Below are positions 18,449 through 26,279 of a stretch of DNA of 64,000 bases, in pieces; within the stretch, counting starts at the first letter, position 1, and every line of letters begins with the position of its first letter. The DNA is taken from contig CAXTIG010000041.1 in NCBI GenBank assembly GCA_964244295.1, positions 4,568 to 68,567 on the forward strand, in the 5' to 3' direction. The stretch comes from JAJAZB01 sp964244295 (GTDB lineage Bacteria; Bacteroidota; Bacteroidia; Cytophagales; Spirosomataceae). A program made the translations under genes and the position numbers. The notes beneath the pieces were generated by a model. That model saw nothing but the letters and a program-made list of their open reading frames with translations. It was not told where the DNA came from and ran no database searches.

Positions 18449-19339
18449 TCACCACCCCGCCCTCCCCACCTTCTCCCTTAAAAACCCCCGAAACCCCTCC
18501 GACCCCAGCACCTGAATTTCGGTTGGCAATCCCATACAAAATCTTCCGACGCCCGCAAAATCCCGCACTAACCCCCGAAACCGGTACGGCCATTCTGGTA
18601 AAACGGGTTCGGGCAGCAGAAAGGCCCGGCTGCCGGGGTGTTCTTCCACCAGCAATCGGTAGCCCCGCGTCGTCAGGCGCAGTTCGACGGGCAACCAGTC
18701 CGAGCCTGCCATTCCGAAAACGTCGAGCACTTCCTCCGGTTTTTCCAGGCAACAGGGCGTTTCCAATACCTCCACGTCTTCGATACGCCGGGTTTTATAC
18801 GTTCGGGTCTGGCCCGTTTCCACCTCCACAGCGTTAAGGGTAGCGTAGTCGGGCGAAAAGGTGATGGGTTCGATTTCCCGGTCGCGCACTGTGCCTGAAT
18901 TGCCCGACTGGTAGCGCAGCAACCGCGCCCGGCGGTTGAGCCGCAAGGCCTCGGTGAGCCGCTGCACCACCCGCGCCTGGTGAACGTCGAGAAGTTCGTC
19001 GGCCAGGGGAATCAGGTCGGAGGTCAGGTAGAGTTTCCGCCGCAGGCTTTCCCGCAAGGGGCTATCGGCCTCGACCGTCGTGAGGGCCTGGCGCAGCAAG
19101 TCGGTTTCTTCCGCCGTGAAAAAGGCGCGTTGTTCCGGCTCGGCCTCGAAAATGAATTTCCGGCTCTGGGCGTCTTCGTCGAGGAAATACCCGATTTCTT
19201 CCAGCAGATTGAAATACCGGTACACCGTCCGCTTGTCGCAGTCGAATGTGCGGGCGAGTTGGTGAACGGTGTAACCGGGGCGCTGCTTGAGCAGGCGAAT
19301 CAGAGAAAAGACTCGGAGGAGTTTGGCTTGTTCGGTCAC
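18449..19339 (-). CDS. WYL-domain transcriptional regulator
   Basis: A DNA-binding regulator of the helix-turn-helix plus WYL type. These are common beside CRISPR and other defence loci, where they sense nucleic-acid-like ligands or control expression. The N-terminal HTH is clear (YTVHQLARTFDCDKRTVYRY) and the C-terminal part covers the WYL-like region and its extension (VDVEVLETP to EIQVLGSEGFRGFLREKV). I prefer the GTG start at 19339 (296 residues), which puts the HTH near the N-terminus. The ATG at 19414 would add 25 residues and leave only 29 bp to the divergent antitoxin gene. Its target could be cas or the toxin pair; neither is shown. Confidence 0.85.
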   Translation of the reverse strand: MTEQAKLLRVFSLIRLLKQRPGYTVHQLARTFDCDKRTVYRYFNLLEEIGYFLDEDAQSRKFIFEAEPEQRAFFTAEETDLLRQALTTVEADSPLRESLRRKLYLTSDLIPLADELLDVHQARVVQRLTEALRLNRRARLLRYQSGNSGTVRDREIEPITFSPDYATLNAVEVETGQTRTYKTRRIEDVEVLETPCCLEKPEEVLDVFGMAGSDWLPVELRLTTRGYRLLVEEHPGSRAFLLPEPVLPEWPYRFRGLVRDFAGVGRFCMGLPTEIQVLGSEGFRGFLREKVGRAGW

Positions 19340-19402
19340 ACAAAGGCGGTTTGGAGGCGTAACATAGAAGTACCCCGTCGTACTTTCAAACCGTTCACGT
19401 AC

Positions 19403-19433
19403 TATTTTTGTCAAAACACGTCTTTTGTCAAAA
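19403..19433 (+). promoter_or_regulatory. Paired palindromic operators and -7 box before the toxin pair
   Basis: Two copies of the perfect palindrome TTTTGTCAAAA lie at 19406-19416 and 19423-19433, 17 bp centre to centre, ending 10 bp before the antitoxin ATG. TATTTTTG at 19403-19410 matches the Bacteroidota -7 consensus and overlaps the first copy. This geometry suits autorepression by an antitoxin or control by the divergent WYL regulator. The sites are seen; the binding protein is inferred. Confidence 0.6.
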
Positions 19434-19443
19434 CACGCTGACC

Positions 19444-19674
19444 ATGCCCCTCACCGAAAAAGCCCTCCAGTACCTGGAAGAACAAATTCCTGAACTGGCG
19501 GAACACGCCACCCGGCAAGCCTACTGGCAAACCCTGGCCTCGGGCGATAGCGTGGTCATTGCCGAGGACGGCAAACTCATCGAGGTTTTTCCCGATGGAA
19601 GCCGGACGGTGTTGAAGGAAATTGTGAAGTCGAAACCGGTTCGTCAAACGCATTACACGCTGCCCAATCCATGA
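19444..19674 (+). CDS. Putative antitoxin of the zeta-toxin pair
   Basis: A 76-residue protein directly before a zeta-toxin-like kinase gene and overlapping it by 4 bp (ATGA at 19671-19674), the usual arrangement of an antitoxin. The first half is helical and acidic (TEKALQYLEEQIPELAEHAT). The second half has VVIAEDGKLIEVFPDGSRTV, a beta hairpin that ends in basic residues. The ATG at 19444 is preferred to the upstream ATG at 19408, which would place the palindromic operator inside the gene. The antitoxin role is inferred from context. Confidence 0.75.
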   Translation: MPLTEKALQYLEEQIPELAEHATRQAYWQTLASGDSVVIAEDGKLIEVFPDGSRTVLKEIVKSKPVRQTHYTLPNP

Positions 19675-20408
19675 CGGCCCGCCGCCTACGAATGTTTGCT
19701 GGGCCGAACGGGTCGGGTAAAAGCACCATTAAATCGGTTATTTCCTCCCATCTGCTGGGGCACTACCTGAATCCTGACGATATTGAAAAGGAAGTGAAAC
19801 AGCAGGGGTACTACGACCTTCGCGGCCTTGACATCCGCACTGGGCGCGAGGAAGTAGTTACTTTTTTTGAAAAACACCCCCTCGCCGAACGCCTTGAAGA
19901 ATTCGATTTCCTGTACGGAATCAAGTACATCGACAAAGGCTTCATTGATTTTGGCGACGTGGGATTCAACTCCTATCTGAGTGCCATCCTGACCGATTTT
20001 CTTCGTCATAAATTCCTCGAATCTGGCCAGTCGTTTACGTTTGAAACCGTGATGTCGTCGGCGGATAAAGTACAATTGCTCAGAAAAGCCCAGGAACTGG
20101 GGTACCGTACATACCTCTACTACGTGGCCACGGAAGACCCTATCATTAACCTTTCCCGAATCCGGCACCGGGTTCGCCAGGGAGGGCACCCAGTTCCCGA
20201 CGAAAAAGTGGTGGAGCGATATTACCGTTCACTTCGATTACTGTCGGAAGCGATTCGGGCTACCAACCGGGCTTACCTGTTTGATAACTCGGGAGAAACG
20301 AAGGTTTGGGTGGCCGAAGTAACGGCGGGAACCCAGGTAGAAATTAAGACGGATCGCCTCCCGGAGTGGGTCAGGAAGTATGTGTTGGAGACAGGAGATA
20401 CAGGTTAG
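19671..20408 (+). CDS. Zeta-toxin family kinase
   Basis: A 245-residue P-loop kinase of the zeta-toxin type, a family that phosphorylates UDP-N-acetylglucosamine or related nucleotides and poisons cell-wall synthesis. Walker A is GPNGSGKST at 11-19. FTFETVMSS at about 123-130 holds the acidic residue of the zeta active site. The conserved arginine-rich lid is RIRHRVRQGGHPVP at 163-176. It is translationally coupled to the small gene upstream. Some members of this family act on other substrates, so toxicity is inferred. Its place between cas and type I RM genes fits a defence island. Confidence 0.88.
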   Translation: MTARRLRMFAGPNGSGKSTIKSVISSHLLGHYLNPDDIEKEVKQQGYYDLRGLDIRTGREEVVTFFEKHPLAERLEEFDFLYGIKYIDKGFIDFGDVGFNSYLSAILTDFLRHKFLESGQSFTFETVMSSADKVQLLRKAQELGYRTYLYYVATEDPIINLSRIRHRVRQGGHPVPDEKVVERYYRSLRLLSEAIRATNRAYLFDNSGETKVWVAEVTAGTQVEIKTDRLPEWVRKYVLETGDTG

Positions 20409-20429
20409 AGTTTTTTTTGTCGATGGATG

Positions 20430-20551
20430 AAGTTCAAGTCCTGAAACTTAATTGTGTAACTCGTGTGGTACCATGACCAATTTCATATTCATAAGAATTT
20501 GATTCACAGAGAATTGCTTTAATAAGTTCAAGTCCTGTAGGGGGGCTCCAG
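20430..20551 (+). other. tRNA 3'-end-like remnants (possible attachment scar)
   Basis: A 14-bp direct repeat AAGTTCAAGTCCTG occurs at 20430-20443 and 20524-20537. It contains a T-loop-like TTCAAGT. The second copy continues TAGGGGGGCTCCA, resembling a tRNA acceptor and CCA end with one extra G. I found no matching 5' half. tRNA 3' ends are frequent integration sites, so this may be a scar of a mobile element. It could also be a decayed tRNA gene. Confidence 0.35.
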
Positions 20552-20552
20552 C

Positions 20553-20587
20553 AAAAACCCTGTTTCTGACTCAGAAGCAGGGTTTTT
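20553..20587. terminator. Bidirectional intrinsic terminator
   Basis: AAAAACCCTG (20553-20562) pairs with CAGGGTTTTT (20578-20587), with further pairing inside (TTCTGA/TCAGAA). A and T runs on the two sides let it act in both directions, between the plus-strand toxin gene and the minus-strand metalloprotease gene. Confidence 0.75.
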
Positions 20588-20696
20588 TGTGTAATTGTCT
20601 GAAAATGTAACAACTGACGTGACAAAGTTGGGACAAAAAATAGCAGATTCCCCTGCGTTCGTACGCCCCCTGATGGTGGCGTCAACTTTTCGTACC

Positions 20697-21380
20697 TTAC
20701 AAATCCATCTTCACGCCGTTTTGCTTCAACCAGCGTGCTGCGTCCCGATACGTTGGTAAAACCTTGTCAACTTCATTCCAAAATGCGTCGGAGTGGTTGG
20801 GGTAAAGGAGATGTACCAGCTCGTGAACAATCAAGTAATCCAGTACCGAAACGGGGGCCATCGCGACTTTCCAATGGAAATTCAGCCGTCCACCCGGTGA
20901 GCAGGAGGCCCAGCGGTGTTTGAGTTCCATCACCCGCACGTCAGTGACCTGGGTTTTGACTTTTGGGAGAAAGTCCGCCAGCCGGGTTTTAATTTTTTGT
21001 AGCCCTTTTTCTTTGTAGAAAGCGATAAAATGCTTGCGGGCGCTGGGCAAAGCGCTCCGGTGCAGCGTGAAGTAGTTGTCGCGAAAAATGAGCGGTTTAT
21101 CCTGCTCGTCGCTGAAACGGAGGCGATAGTTGCGGCCCAAATACAGAAAGGCCTGCCCACTAACGAAGGGGCGCTGTATTCGGCCCGCGTTGAGTTCGGC
21201 CCATCGGGTTCGTTTGCTGTGCAGCAGGTATTCCTTCGACGACAGCAGTTTTAGAATGGTCTCGTCGTCGGTGCCCTCCGGGGCCAATACCGATACCGAA
21301 CCATCGCGCTCAATAAAGATGCTGAGCGTTTTACTCCGGCCTGAGCGCCGGACTTCGATTTCGATGCCGCTGAACGTCAT
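20697..21380 (-). CDS. YgjP-type M48 metalloprotease (DUF45)
   Basis: A 227-residue zinc metallopeptidase of the YgjP/DUF45 group, which often accompanies type I restriction-modification genes. The zinc motif is HELVH at 186-190, with a third ligand likely at H196 in LLYPNHSDAF. The family signature RWASC followed by a Gly-rich turn and LNFHWKV precedes it. It lies downstream of hsdR on the same strand, 169 bp away, with a hairpin between. Its role in restriction is unknown; control of HsdR turnover is a guess. Confidence 0.9.
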   Translation of the reverse strand: MTFSGIEIEVRRSGRSKTLSIFIERDGSVSVLAPEGTDDETILKLLSSKEYLLHSKRTRWAELNAGRIQRPFVSGQAFLYLGRNYRLRFSDEQDKPLIFRDNYFTLHRSALPSARKHFIAFYKEKGLQKIKTRLADFLPKVKTQVTDVRVMELKHRWASCSPGGRLNFHWKVAMAPVSVLDYLIVHELVHLLYPNHSDAFWNEVDKVLPTYRDAARWLKQNGVKMDL

Positions 21381-21420
21381 GAAGAAGCTGTTTAGGATTT
21401 CATTTTATGGGTAAACCTGC

Positions 21421-21506
21421 TGTCACGCTGAGCTTGTCGAAGCGCGGGGTGGAAATGGGAAATCGCTTCCGAGAGCCAACGGCGCTTCGACAAGCTCAGC
21501 GTGACA
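21421..21506. repeat. Interspersed palindromic repeat between hsdR and the metalloprotease gene
   Basis: Perfect 25-bp arms at 21421-21445 and 21482-21506 (core GAGCTTGTCGAAGCGC). The same core recurs at 30303-30445. It may terminate or stabilise the hsdR transcript. Confidence 0.8.
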
Positions 21507-21549
21507 GCCGCATTCCCAACTTTTCTAAAACCCTAAACAGATTCGAAGT

Positions 21550-24500
21550 TTACGAGGATTTGGGCTTCTTCATCTTCAAAAACTCGCTTCGGAAAAATTC
21601 TGCCCGCTCGCTGATTCCTGGGACGCCCGAATAGTGCAACAGGTCGTCAAGGCGGCCTCCCAGTTTTTTCTCCTCGGACAATCTGGTCCAAAAATTGGGA
21701 AGGGCCAGCGCCTCCGCAATCAACTGGTGGCTGGCTTCGGCCAGTGGTTTCAGGGCTTCTTTGGTCTCATCGCTGACCGTTTCGCCGAGTTCCTTCAGGA
21801 AAAAATCGAAGAACGGGGCGGCTTCCACCGACACCCCCGGCTCGGTCTGGGTGCGGCCCTCGCTCATGTCCTGCCGAAGTTGCTCCAGTTCAATCCGCAT
21901 TTGTTCCCAGTTCTCGCTCAGGGTTTTGATGATGCGTTCCAGGCGCTCGTTAAACCCCGAATACAGCGCCGGGTCGGATTCCAGCTTTACTTTGATGTGA
22001 AACCGAATGGCGTGTTCCATTTCGGAGGCGATGGCGCGGGAATTGGGCGCGATGCGCAGAACCGTCTGGGGAAAATCGTCCGAGAGGATGGAAACTTGTT
22101 CCACTTCCTGCGTGATGCCCATCGATTGAAGGTGCGTGTCAATCAGTTTTCGGACTTTCGCGCTGGCCCATTTCAGGTCCATCGTGGGGTCTTTGTAGCG
22201 GTTCTGGATGCGCCAGTGCAGGTAGCCTAGTCGTTGGGTGGGAATCCAGTACGGGGCTACTTCCTTCACGTTGAAAAGCAGTTCAAGCGTATCGAAATAG
22301 CTTTTCAGGTACGTGTCAAACTCCGCCCGCGCCTTCACGTCCTGGGCCAGTTCGATGCAGCGTTCGGCCAGGGCGAACTCCGCCTCTTTGTCGGTCATCC
22401 GCTGGTAAACGAAGTCCTCGATTTGGGCCACGCCCCGGTCGGCAAACACGTTGAGCACCCGCTTCAACCGGGTTTCGAGCAGGGGCAATTCCTTATTTAG
22501 ATCCCTAAAAAATTCGGACAACTCCGCCAGGCTTTTTTCGTCTTTCGTCGTGTAAATGGACAGGGCTTCGCGCAAATGCTTGGTCACGCCGAAGTAATCG
22601 ACCAGTAACCCGGCCGTTTTGCCCTTGCGGGTGCGGTTTACCCGCGCAATGGCCTGGAGCAGGTCGTGCTCGCGCAGGTTTTTATCCAGGTACATCACCT
22701 TTGCAATCGGCGCGTCGAACCCCGTCAGCAGGCGGTCGCACACGCAGAGCAGGCCGATGCCGGTTTCGGGTTTGTCGGGCGTAAAACTGCGTTTGAAATT
22801 GGCGACGGCGTCGCGGTCGCGAGCTTTGTTGCGGGCCTGGGTGATGTAGCCCAACTCGTTGTTTCCCTGACTCGATACCACCGCCACCACGTCGAGGATG
22901 CGCAGTTTTTCGAGCAGGTTGGCGTCGGGTTCGGTTTTCGCTTCTTCGTCGGCCAGCCGGGCTTTGATGCGCGTTTCGAGTTCGTAGCTGTACCGCACCG
23001 CCGCCACGATGGAACTCGCGACGACCATGCCCTTCAACCCGTCGGGCAGAATCTCGCGGACGTAGTGCTCCAACACGTCGGCAGCGATTTTCTTCACCCG
23101 CTCCGTCGATTCGAGGTACTGCTCCATGCCGCCGTAGCGCTTTTGAATCTCCTCCTTTTCTTTGGCCGACTGGTTTTTGAACAGGTCCTCAAACCGGGCA
23201 TCGAACAACGCTTTGTCGTCGATGTGGTCGTGGGAGGTGCGCCCGATGTAAAACAGCGGTACCGTGGCCCGGTCGCGCACGGCTTTGTCAAACGCGTAGG
23301 TGTCCCAGAACGGCCCGAACCGCTCGTGAGTTTTGATGGTGTGGCGCTCGGTGAGCAGGGGCGTACCTGTAAAACCCAGCCGGGTGGCGTTGGGGAAGGC
23401 GGTAAACAGGTTGTCACCCATGCCGTCGCCCGTGCCTCCGCCCTGGCTGCGGTGGGCTTCGTCCACCATCAATAACACCTCATCGCCGTTGTTGACTACC
23501 TCGAAGGGCTTGAACTCCGGCACGACGCCCGCGTCGATGAGGCTCTGGGCGCTCACCTTGCCGTCTTCGGTGAACTTGTGAAGCATCACCAGGTTGAGGT
23601 TGTTCATGGTGCCTTTCAGCTTTCTCAATTCGGCGCGGCTTTCCACAATCGTGACGCCCTCGCCCGCCAGTACGGCGGTTTCCCGGAGTTGGGTTTCCAA
23701 ATCGGCCCGGTCGACCACCAGGATGACTTTGTGGCCGCGTAGCTGCGTATCGGAGCGGAGTTTTTTGACCAGGAACACCATCGTCAGGCTTTTGCCCGAG
23801 CCTTGCGTGTGCCACACCACGCCGCCCTTCTGGCCCGCCCTCATGTTGTCGGTGACTTTTCGCACGGCCCGGTACTGCTGGTAGCGGCAGACGGTTTTGA
23901 CCTCCTGGCCCCCGCTGACGGGCATGAACAGGGTGAAGTGCCGGAGCACGTCGAGCAGGATTTCGCGGTTGAGCAGGCCGTGAATCATCACTTCCTGGCG
24001 GCATTCGTCGGGGCTGACGGGCACCACCCGGTATTCTTCGGGGAAGATGTCGTTCCAGTTGAGGTAAAACTCGAAGTCGGCGCTGAGGGTGCCAAACCGG
24101 GCTTCCTTGCCGTGGGTGATGACGTTGAACAGGTTGGTGTAAAACAGCCGCTCGTCGCCTTCCTGCACGCTGTACATGTCCTCGCGCACGTTGGCGTAGC
24201 GGTTTATTTGCGTGAGGGCTTCGCTCAGGGGTTGCGCCACGTCCTCGTCCTTGCACTCGACCACCACCAGCGCCAGGCCGTTGACGAACAGCACGATGTC
24301 GGGGATGATGGCTTGGCGGGGGCCGTGGGGCGTGGGAATCAGAAACTGGTTGATGGCGATGAACGAGTTGGCCGCCCAATCGCCAAAATCGATGAGTCTG
24401 ACCGGCTGGTTTTTTTTGCCCGTGCGCTCGTTATCGGCGGTGTGGCCCTTCGTGAGCAGGGTGAAGATTTTCTTGTTGACCTCGAACAAACCCAGACCGG

Positions 24501-24744
24501 GATGAATGGTTAGCTCGCGCACGAGGCCGTCGAGTTGCTTTTCGCTGAGCCAGGGCTTGCCGTCGAGTTGGTTGAGGGCCTGCACCGAGTCGCGGAAGGT
24601 TTTTTCCAGAATTACCTGCTTGAAATCGCTGCGCAGGCTCCGGGTGGGGTCGGAGGGAATGCCCTGGCCCTGGTCGATGACCTGCCAGTGGAGTTGGCGG
24701 AGTTTGTCGAGAAAGGGTTTTTCTACGCGGAGGTATTCAGCCAT
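21550..24744 (-). CDS. hsdR: Type I restriction enzyme R subunit
   Basis: A 1064-residue HsdR, the motor and nuclease subunit that translocates DNA and cuts away from unmethylated sites. The N-terminal PD-(D/E)xK nuclease is seen at D149 with ECK at 163-165 (PDIVLFVNGLALVVVECK). Helicase motifs are QGSGKS near 314-319, DEAH at 428-431 and GFTGTP near 456. The C-terminal region is helical, as usual for the part that docks with HsdM/HsdS. Full length, no disruption. hsdR is separated from hsdS by a transposase region, so the three subunits may not be one transcript. Confidence 0.97.
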   Translation of the reverse strand: MAEYLRVEKPFLDKLRQLHWQVIDQGQGIPSDPTRSLRSDFKQVILEKTFRDSVQALNQLDGKPWLSEKQLDGLVRELTIHPGLGLFEVNKKIFTLLTKGHTADNERTGKKNQPVRLIDFGDWAANSFIAINQFLIPTPHGPRQAIIPDIVLFVNGLALVVVECKDEDVAQPLSEALTQINRYANVREDMYSVQEGDERLFYTNLFNVITHGKEARFGTLSADFEFYLNWNDIFPEEYRVVPVSPDECRQEVMIHGLLNREILLDVLRHFTLFMPVSGGQEVKTVCRYQQYRAVRKVTDNMRAGQKGGVVWHTQGSGKSLTMVFLVKKLRSDTQLRGHKVILVVDRADLETQLRETAVLAGEGVTIVESRAELRKLKGTMNNLNLVMLHKFTEDGKVSAQSLIDAGVVPEFKPFEVVNNGDEVLLMVDEAHRSQGGGTGDGMGDNLFTAFPNATRLGFTGTPLLTERHTIKTHERFGPFWDTYAFDKAVRDRATVPLFYIGRTSHDHIDDKALFDARFEDLFKNQSAKEKEEIQKRYGGMEQYLESTERVKKIAADVLEHYVREILPDGLKGMVVASSIVAAVRYSYELETRIKARLADEEAKTEPDANLLEKLRILDVVAVVSSQGNNELGYITQARNKARDRDAVANFKRSFTPDKPETGIGLLCVCDRLLTGFDAPIAKVMYLDKNLREHDLLQAIARVNRTRKGKTAGLLVDYFGVTKHLREALSIYTTKDEKSLAELSEFFRDLNKELPLLETRLKRVLNVFADRGVAQIEDFVYQRMTDKEAEFALAERCIELAQDVKARAEFDTYLKSYFDTLELLFNVKEVAPYWIPTQRLGYLHWRIQNRYKDPTMDLKWASAKVRKLIDTHLQSMGITQEVEQVSILSDDFPQTVLRIAPNSRAIASEMEHAIRFHIKVKLESDPALYSGFNERLERIIKTLSENWEQMRIELEQLRQDMSEGRTQTEPGVSVEAAPFFDFFLKELGETVSDETKEALKPLAEASHQLIAEALALPNFWTRLSEEKKLGGRLDDLLHYSGVPGISERAEFFRSEFLKMKKPKSS

Positions 24745-24807
24745 TGTTTTCCGTTGTGGTCAGCCTTGATGGGGTAAAATTTAAGTAGTTTGGCAGGCCA
24801 TGAACCG

Positions 24808-25110
24808 ACAGCCCCTATCGGGGCAAAAATCGGGGCACCCGAATTACATTCTATTGACCGCAAACCCCTCCGGGGTAAATTATAAACCGGGTGATTGCCC
24901 CAGAGGGGCACCCGGTCAATAGAACTATTGACCGCAAACCCCTCCGGGGTAAATTATAAACCGGGTGATTGCCCCAGAGGGGCACCCGGTCAATAGAACT
25001 ATTGACCGCAAACCCCTCCGGGGTAAATCATGAACCGGGTGGTTGCCCCAGAGGGGCACCCGGTCAATAGAACGCTTCAAGCAACACCCCCGCTTTCTGC
25101 CCCGGAGGGG
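24808..25110. repeat. REP-like palindromes, including three 74-bp tandem copies
   Basis: Three tandem units of 74 bp (24851-24924, 24925-24998, 24999-25072) differ at only a few positions. Each is an imperfect palindrome, starting CTATTGACCG and ending CGGTCAATAG, with an internal CCCCTCCGGGG and CCCCAGAGGGG stem. Partial copies flank them. This fills the 393-bp gap between hsdR and the transposase gene; no gene is seen in it. Confidence 0.9.
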
Positions 25111-25137
25111 CTGACGTTCCATCAACGCCAGACGGCA

Positions 25138-25641
25138 TCAACTTGCATTGGCTGCCCCGTTCGGGGCCAACGATTCTGGTTCATCGTAAAATTCAAACAC
25201 GTAACGCGGGTCGTAGGGCACTTCAAACTTTTGTAAAAACGCCAGGTATTCTTCCCGAAACGTGTGCTTCCGGTGGTGTTCTTCCTGATTCAACACGTAC
25301 CGAACCACGTCCTTCACCTGCGACTGGGCGTAGGTAAACGCCCCGTACCCTTCCTGCCAGCTAAACGAGGATGGGACAATCCCTTTTTCCTTCACCCAAA
25401 TGGAAGTGGCCTGCTTTATGTCCCGAACCAAATCGGCGATGGTCAAGGTGGGGCCGAAACCGATAAAGACGTGGGCATGGTCGGGCATGCAATGCACCGC
25501 CAGTAGTTTTTGCCCCCGGTTTCGCACAATGCCCGTGATGTACTGGTGAAGTTCTTCCTTTCGGTTTTTAGGAATCAAGTGCCGCCGTCCTTGCACCGCA
25601 AAAACGAGTTGGGCGTAGAGTTGGGTGTAGGTATTGGCCAT
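25138..25641 (-). CDS. REP-associated tyrosine transposase (RAYT, Y1/IS200-like)
   Basis: A 167-residue HUH transposase. The metal-binding HUH motif is H55-A-H57 in MPDHAHVF, and the likely nucleophile is Y115 in VVRYVLNQ, followed by EEHH. It begins YTQLYAQLVFAVQGRR, typical for the family. Palindromes of one family lie on both sides (24808-25110 and 25690-26175), and the gene's last codons (APNGAANAS) are themselves formed by such a palindrome. This matches RAYTs, which are thought to move or maintain REP elements. It has no IS ends of its own that I can see. Confidence 0.9.
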   Translation of the reverse strand: MANTYTQLYAQLVFAVQGRRHLIPKNRKEELHQYITGIVRNRGQKLLAVHCMPDHAHVFIGFGPTLTIADLVRDIKQATSIWVKEKGIVPSSFSWQEGYGAFTYAQSQVKDVVRYVLNQEEHHRKHTFREEYLAFLQKFEVPYDPRYVFEFYDEPESLAPNGAANAS

Positions 25642-25689
25642 CGTGACGATTTATTCTTCGAAGTAAAGCGAATTTCTGGAGTACCCCGG

Positions 25690-26175
25690 AGGGTCAAGCG
25701 TTTAAATGCGAACCCGCTCTCCCGCCGAAGGTTCTGCCCCGTCTGGGGCGACCAGTCGATAGTTTGACCGGAGACGACCAGATCTGGCTCTGCCCCTCGG
25801 AGGCAATGATTTGATTGCATCCCGACAAAACCAGCCGTTTTCTGCCCCAGCGGGGCATCCGGTCAACAGCCTTGCCGAGACGAAATCGTCTTTCTGCCCC
25901 AGCGGGGCACCCGGTCAATAGCACCCCCGGCCACCTCCTCTAATTTTCCTGCCCCGGCGGGGCTACCGGTCAATAGCCTTGCCGGGGCAAAATCGTCATG
26001 TTCCGCCCCAGCGGGGCATCCGGTCGATAGCCCAAAATCAACAACCTGTCCATTCTTGCCCCAGCGGGGCTACCGATTCGTTGGCTGCGCCGGGCGGGGT
26101 GGTAAGCCCCTCCGGGGCAGGAAATTAAATCTGGTGGCCGGGTGTGCTATTGACCGGGTGCCCCGCTGGGGCAGA
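25690..26175. repeat. Cluster of REP-like palindromes beside the RAYT gene
   Basis: At least seven copies of a short unit, GCCCCAGCGGGGC followed by (A/T)(C/A)CCGGTCAATAG, lie in the same direction, and two lie inverted (near 26097 and 26145). Spacing is irregular, about 50-60 bp. The unit is the same family as the 74-bp repeats on the other side of the transposase. It fills most of the 638-bp gap to hsdS; no gene is visible. Confidence 0.88.
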
Positions 26176-26279
26176 AAACGGGCGGTTATCATCCGGTGGG
26201 TACGTGCCCGAATCGTTAGCCGGAACATTTCGATGCGGCACCGCGTCTCTTCGTTAAGCGCTATCCACGTTGGGGTGCG

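Noticed and set aside
20524..20551. Complete tRNA gene
   Set aside because: Only a T-loop and acceptor-like 3' end are present. The T stem does not pair and no anticodon arm or 5' half can be placed upstream.
22666..23475. Long frames antisense to hsdR and other GC-rich genes
   Set aside because: GC-rich coding DNA gives mirror open frames; they lack any domain and their composition (H, V, G, F rich) is typical of shadows.
24851..25072. Three 74-bp tandem units as a second CRISPR array
   Set aside because: The units are identical over their whole length, with no variable spacer, and each is a palindrome. They are REP-like elements.
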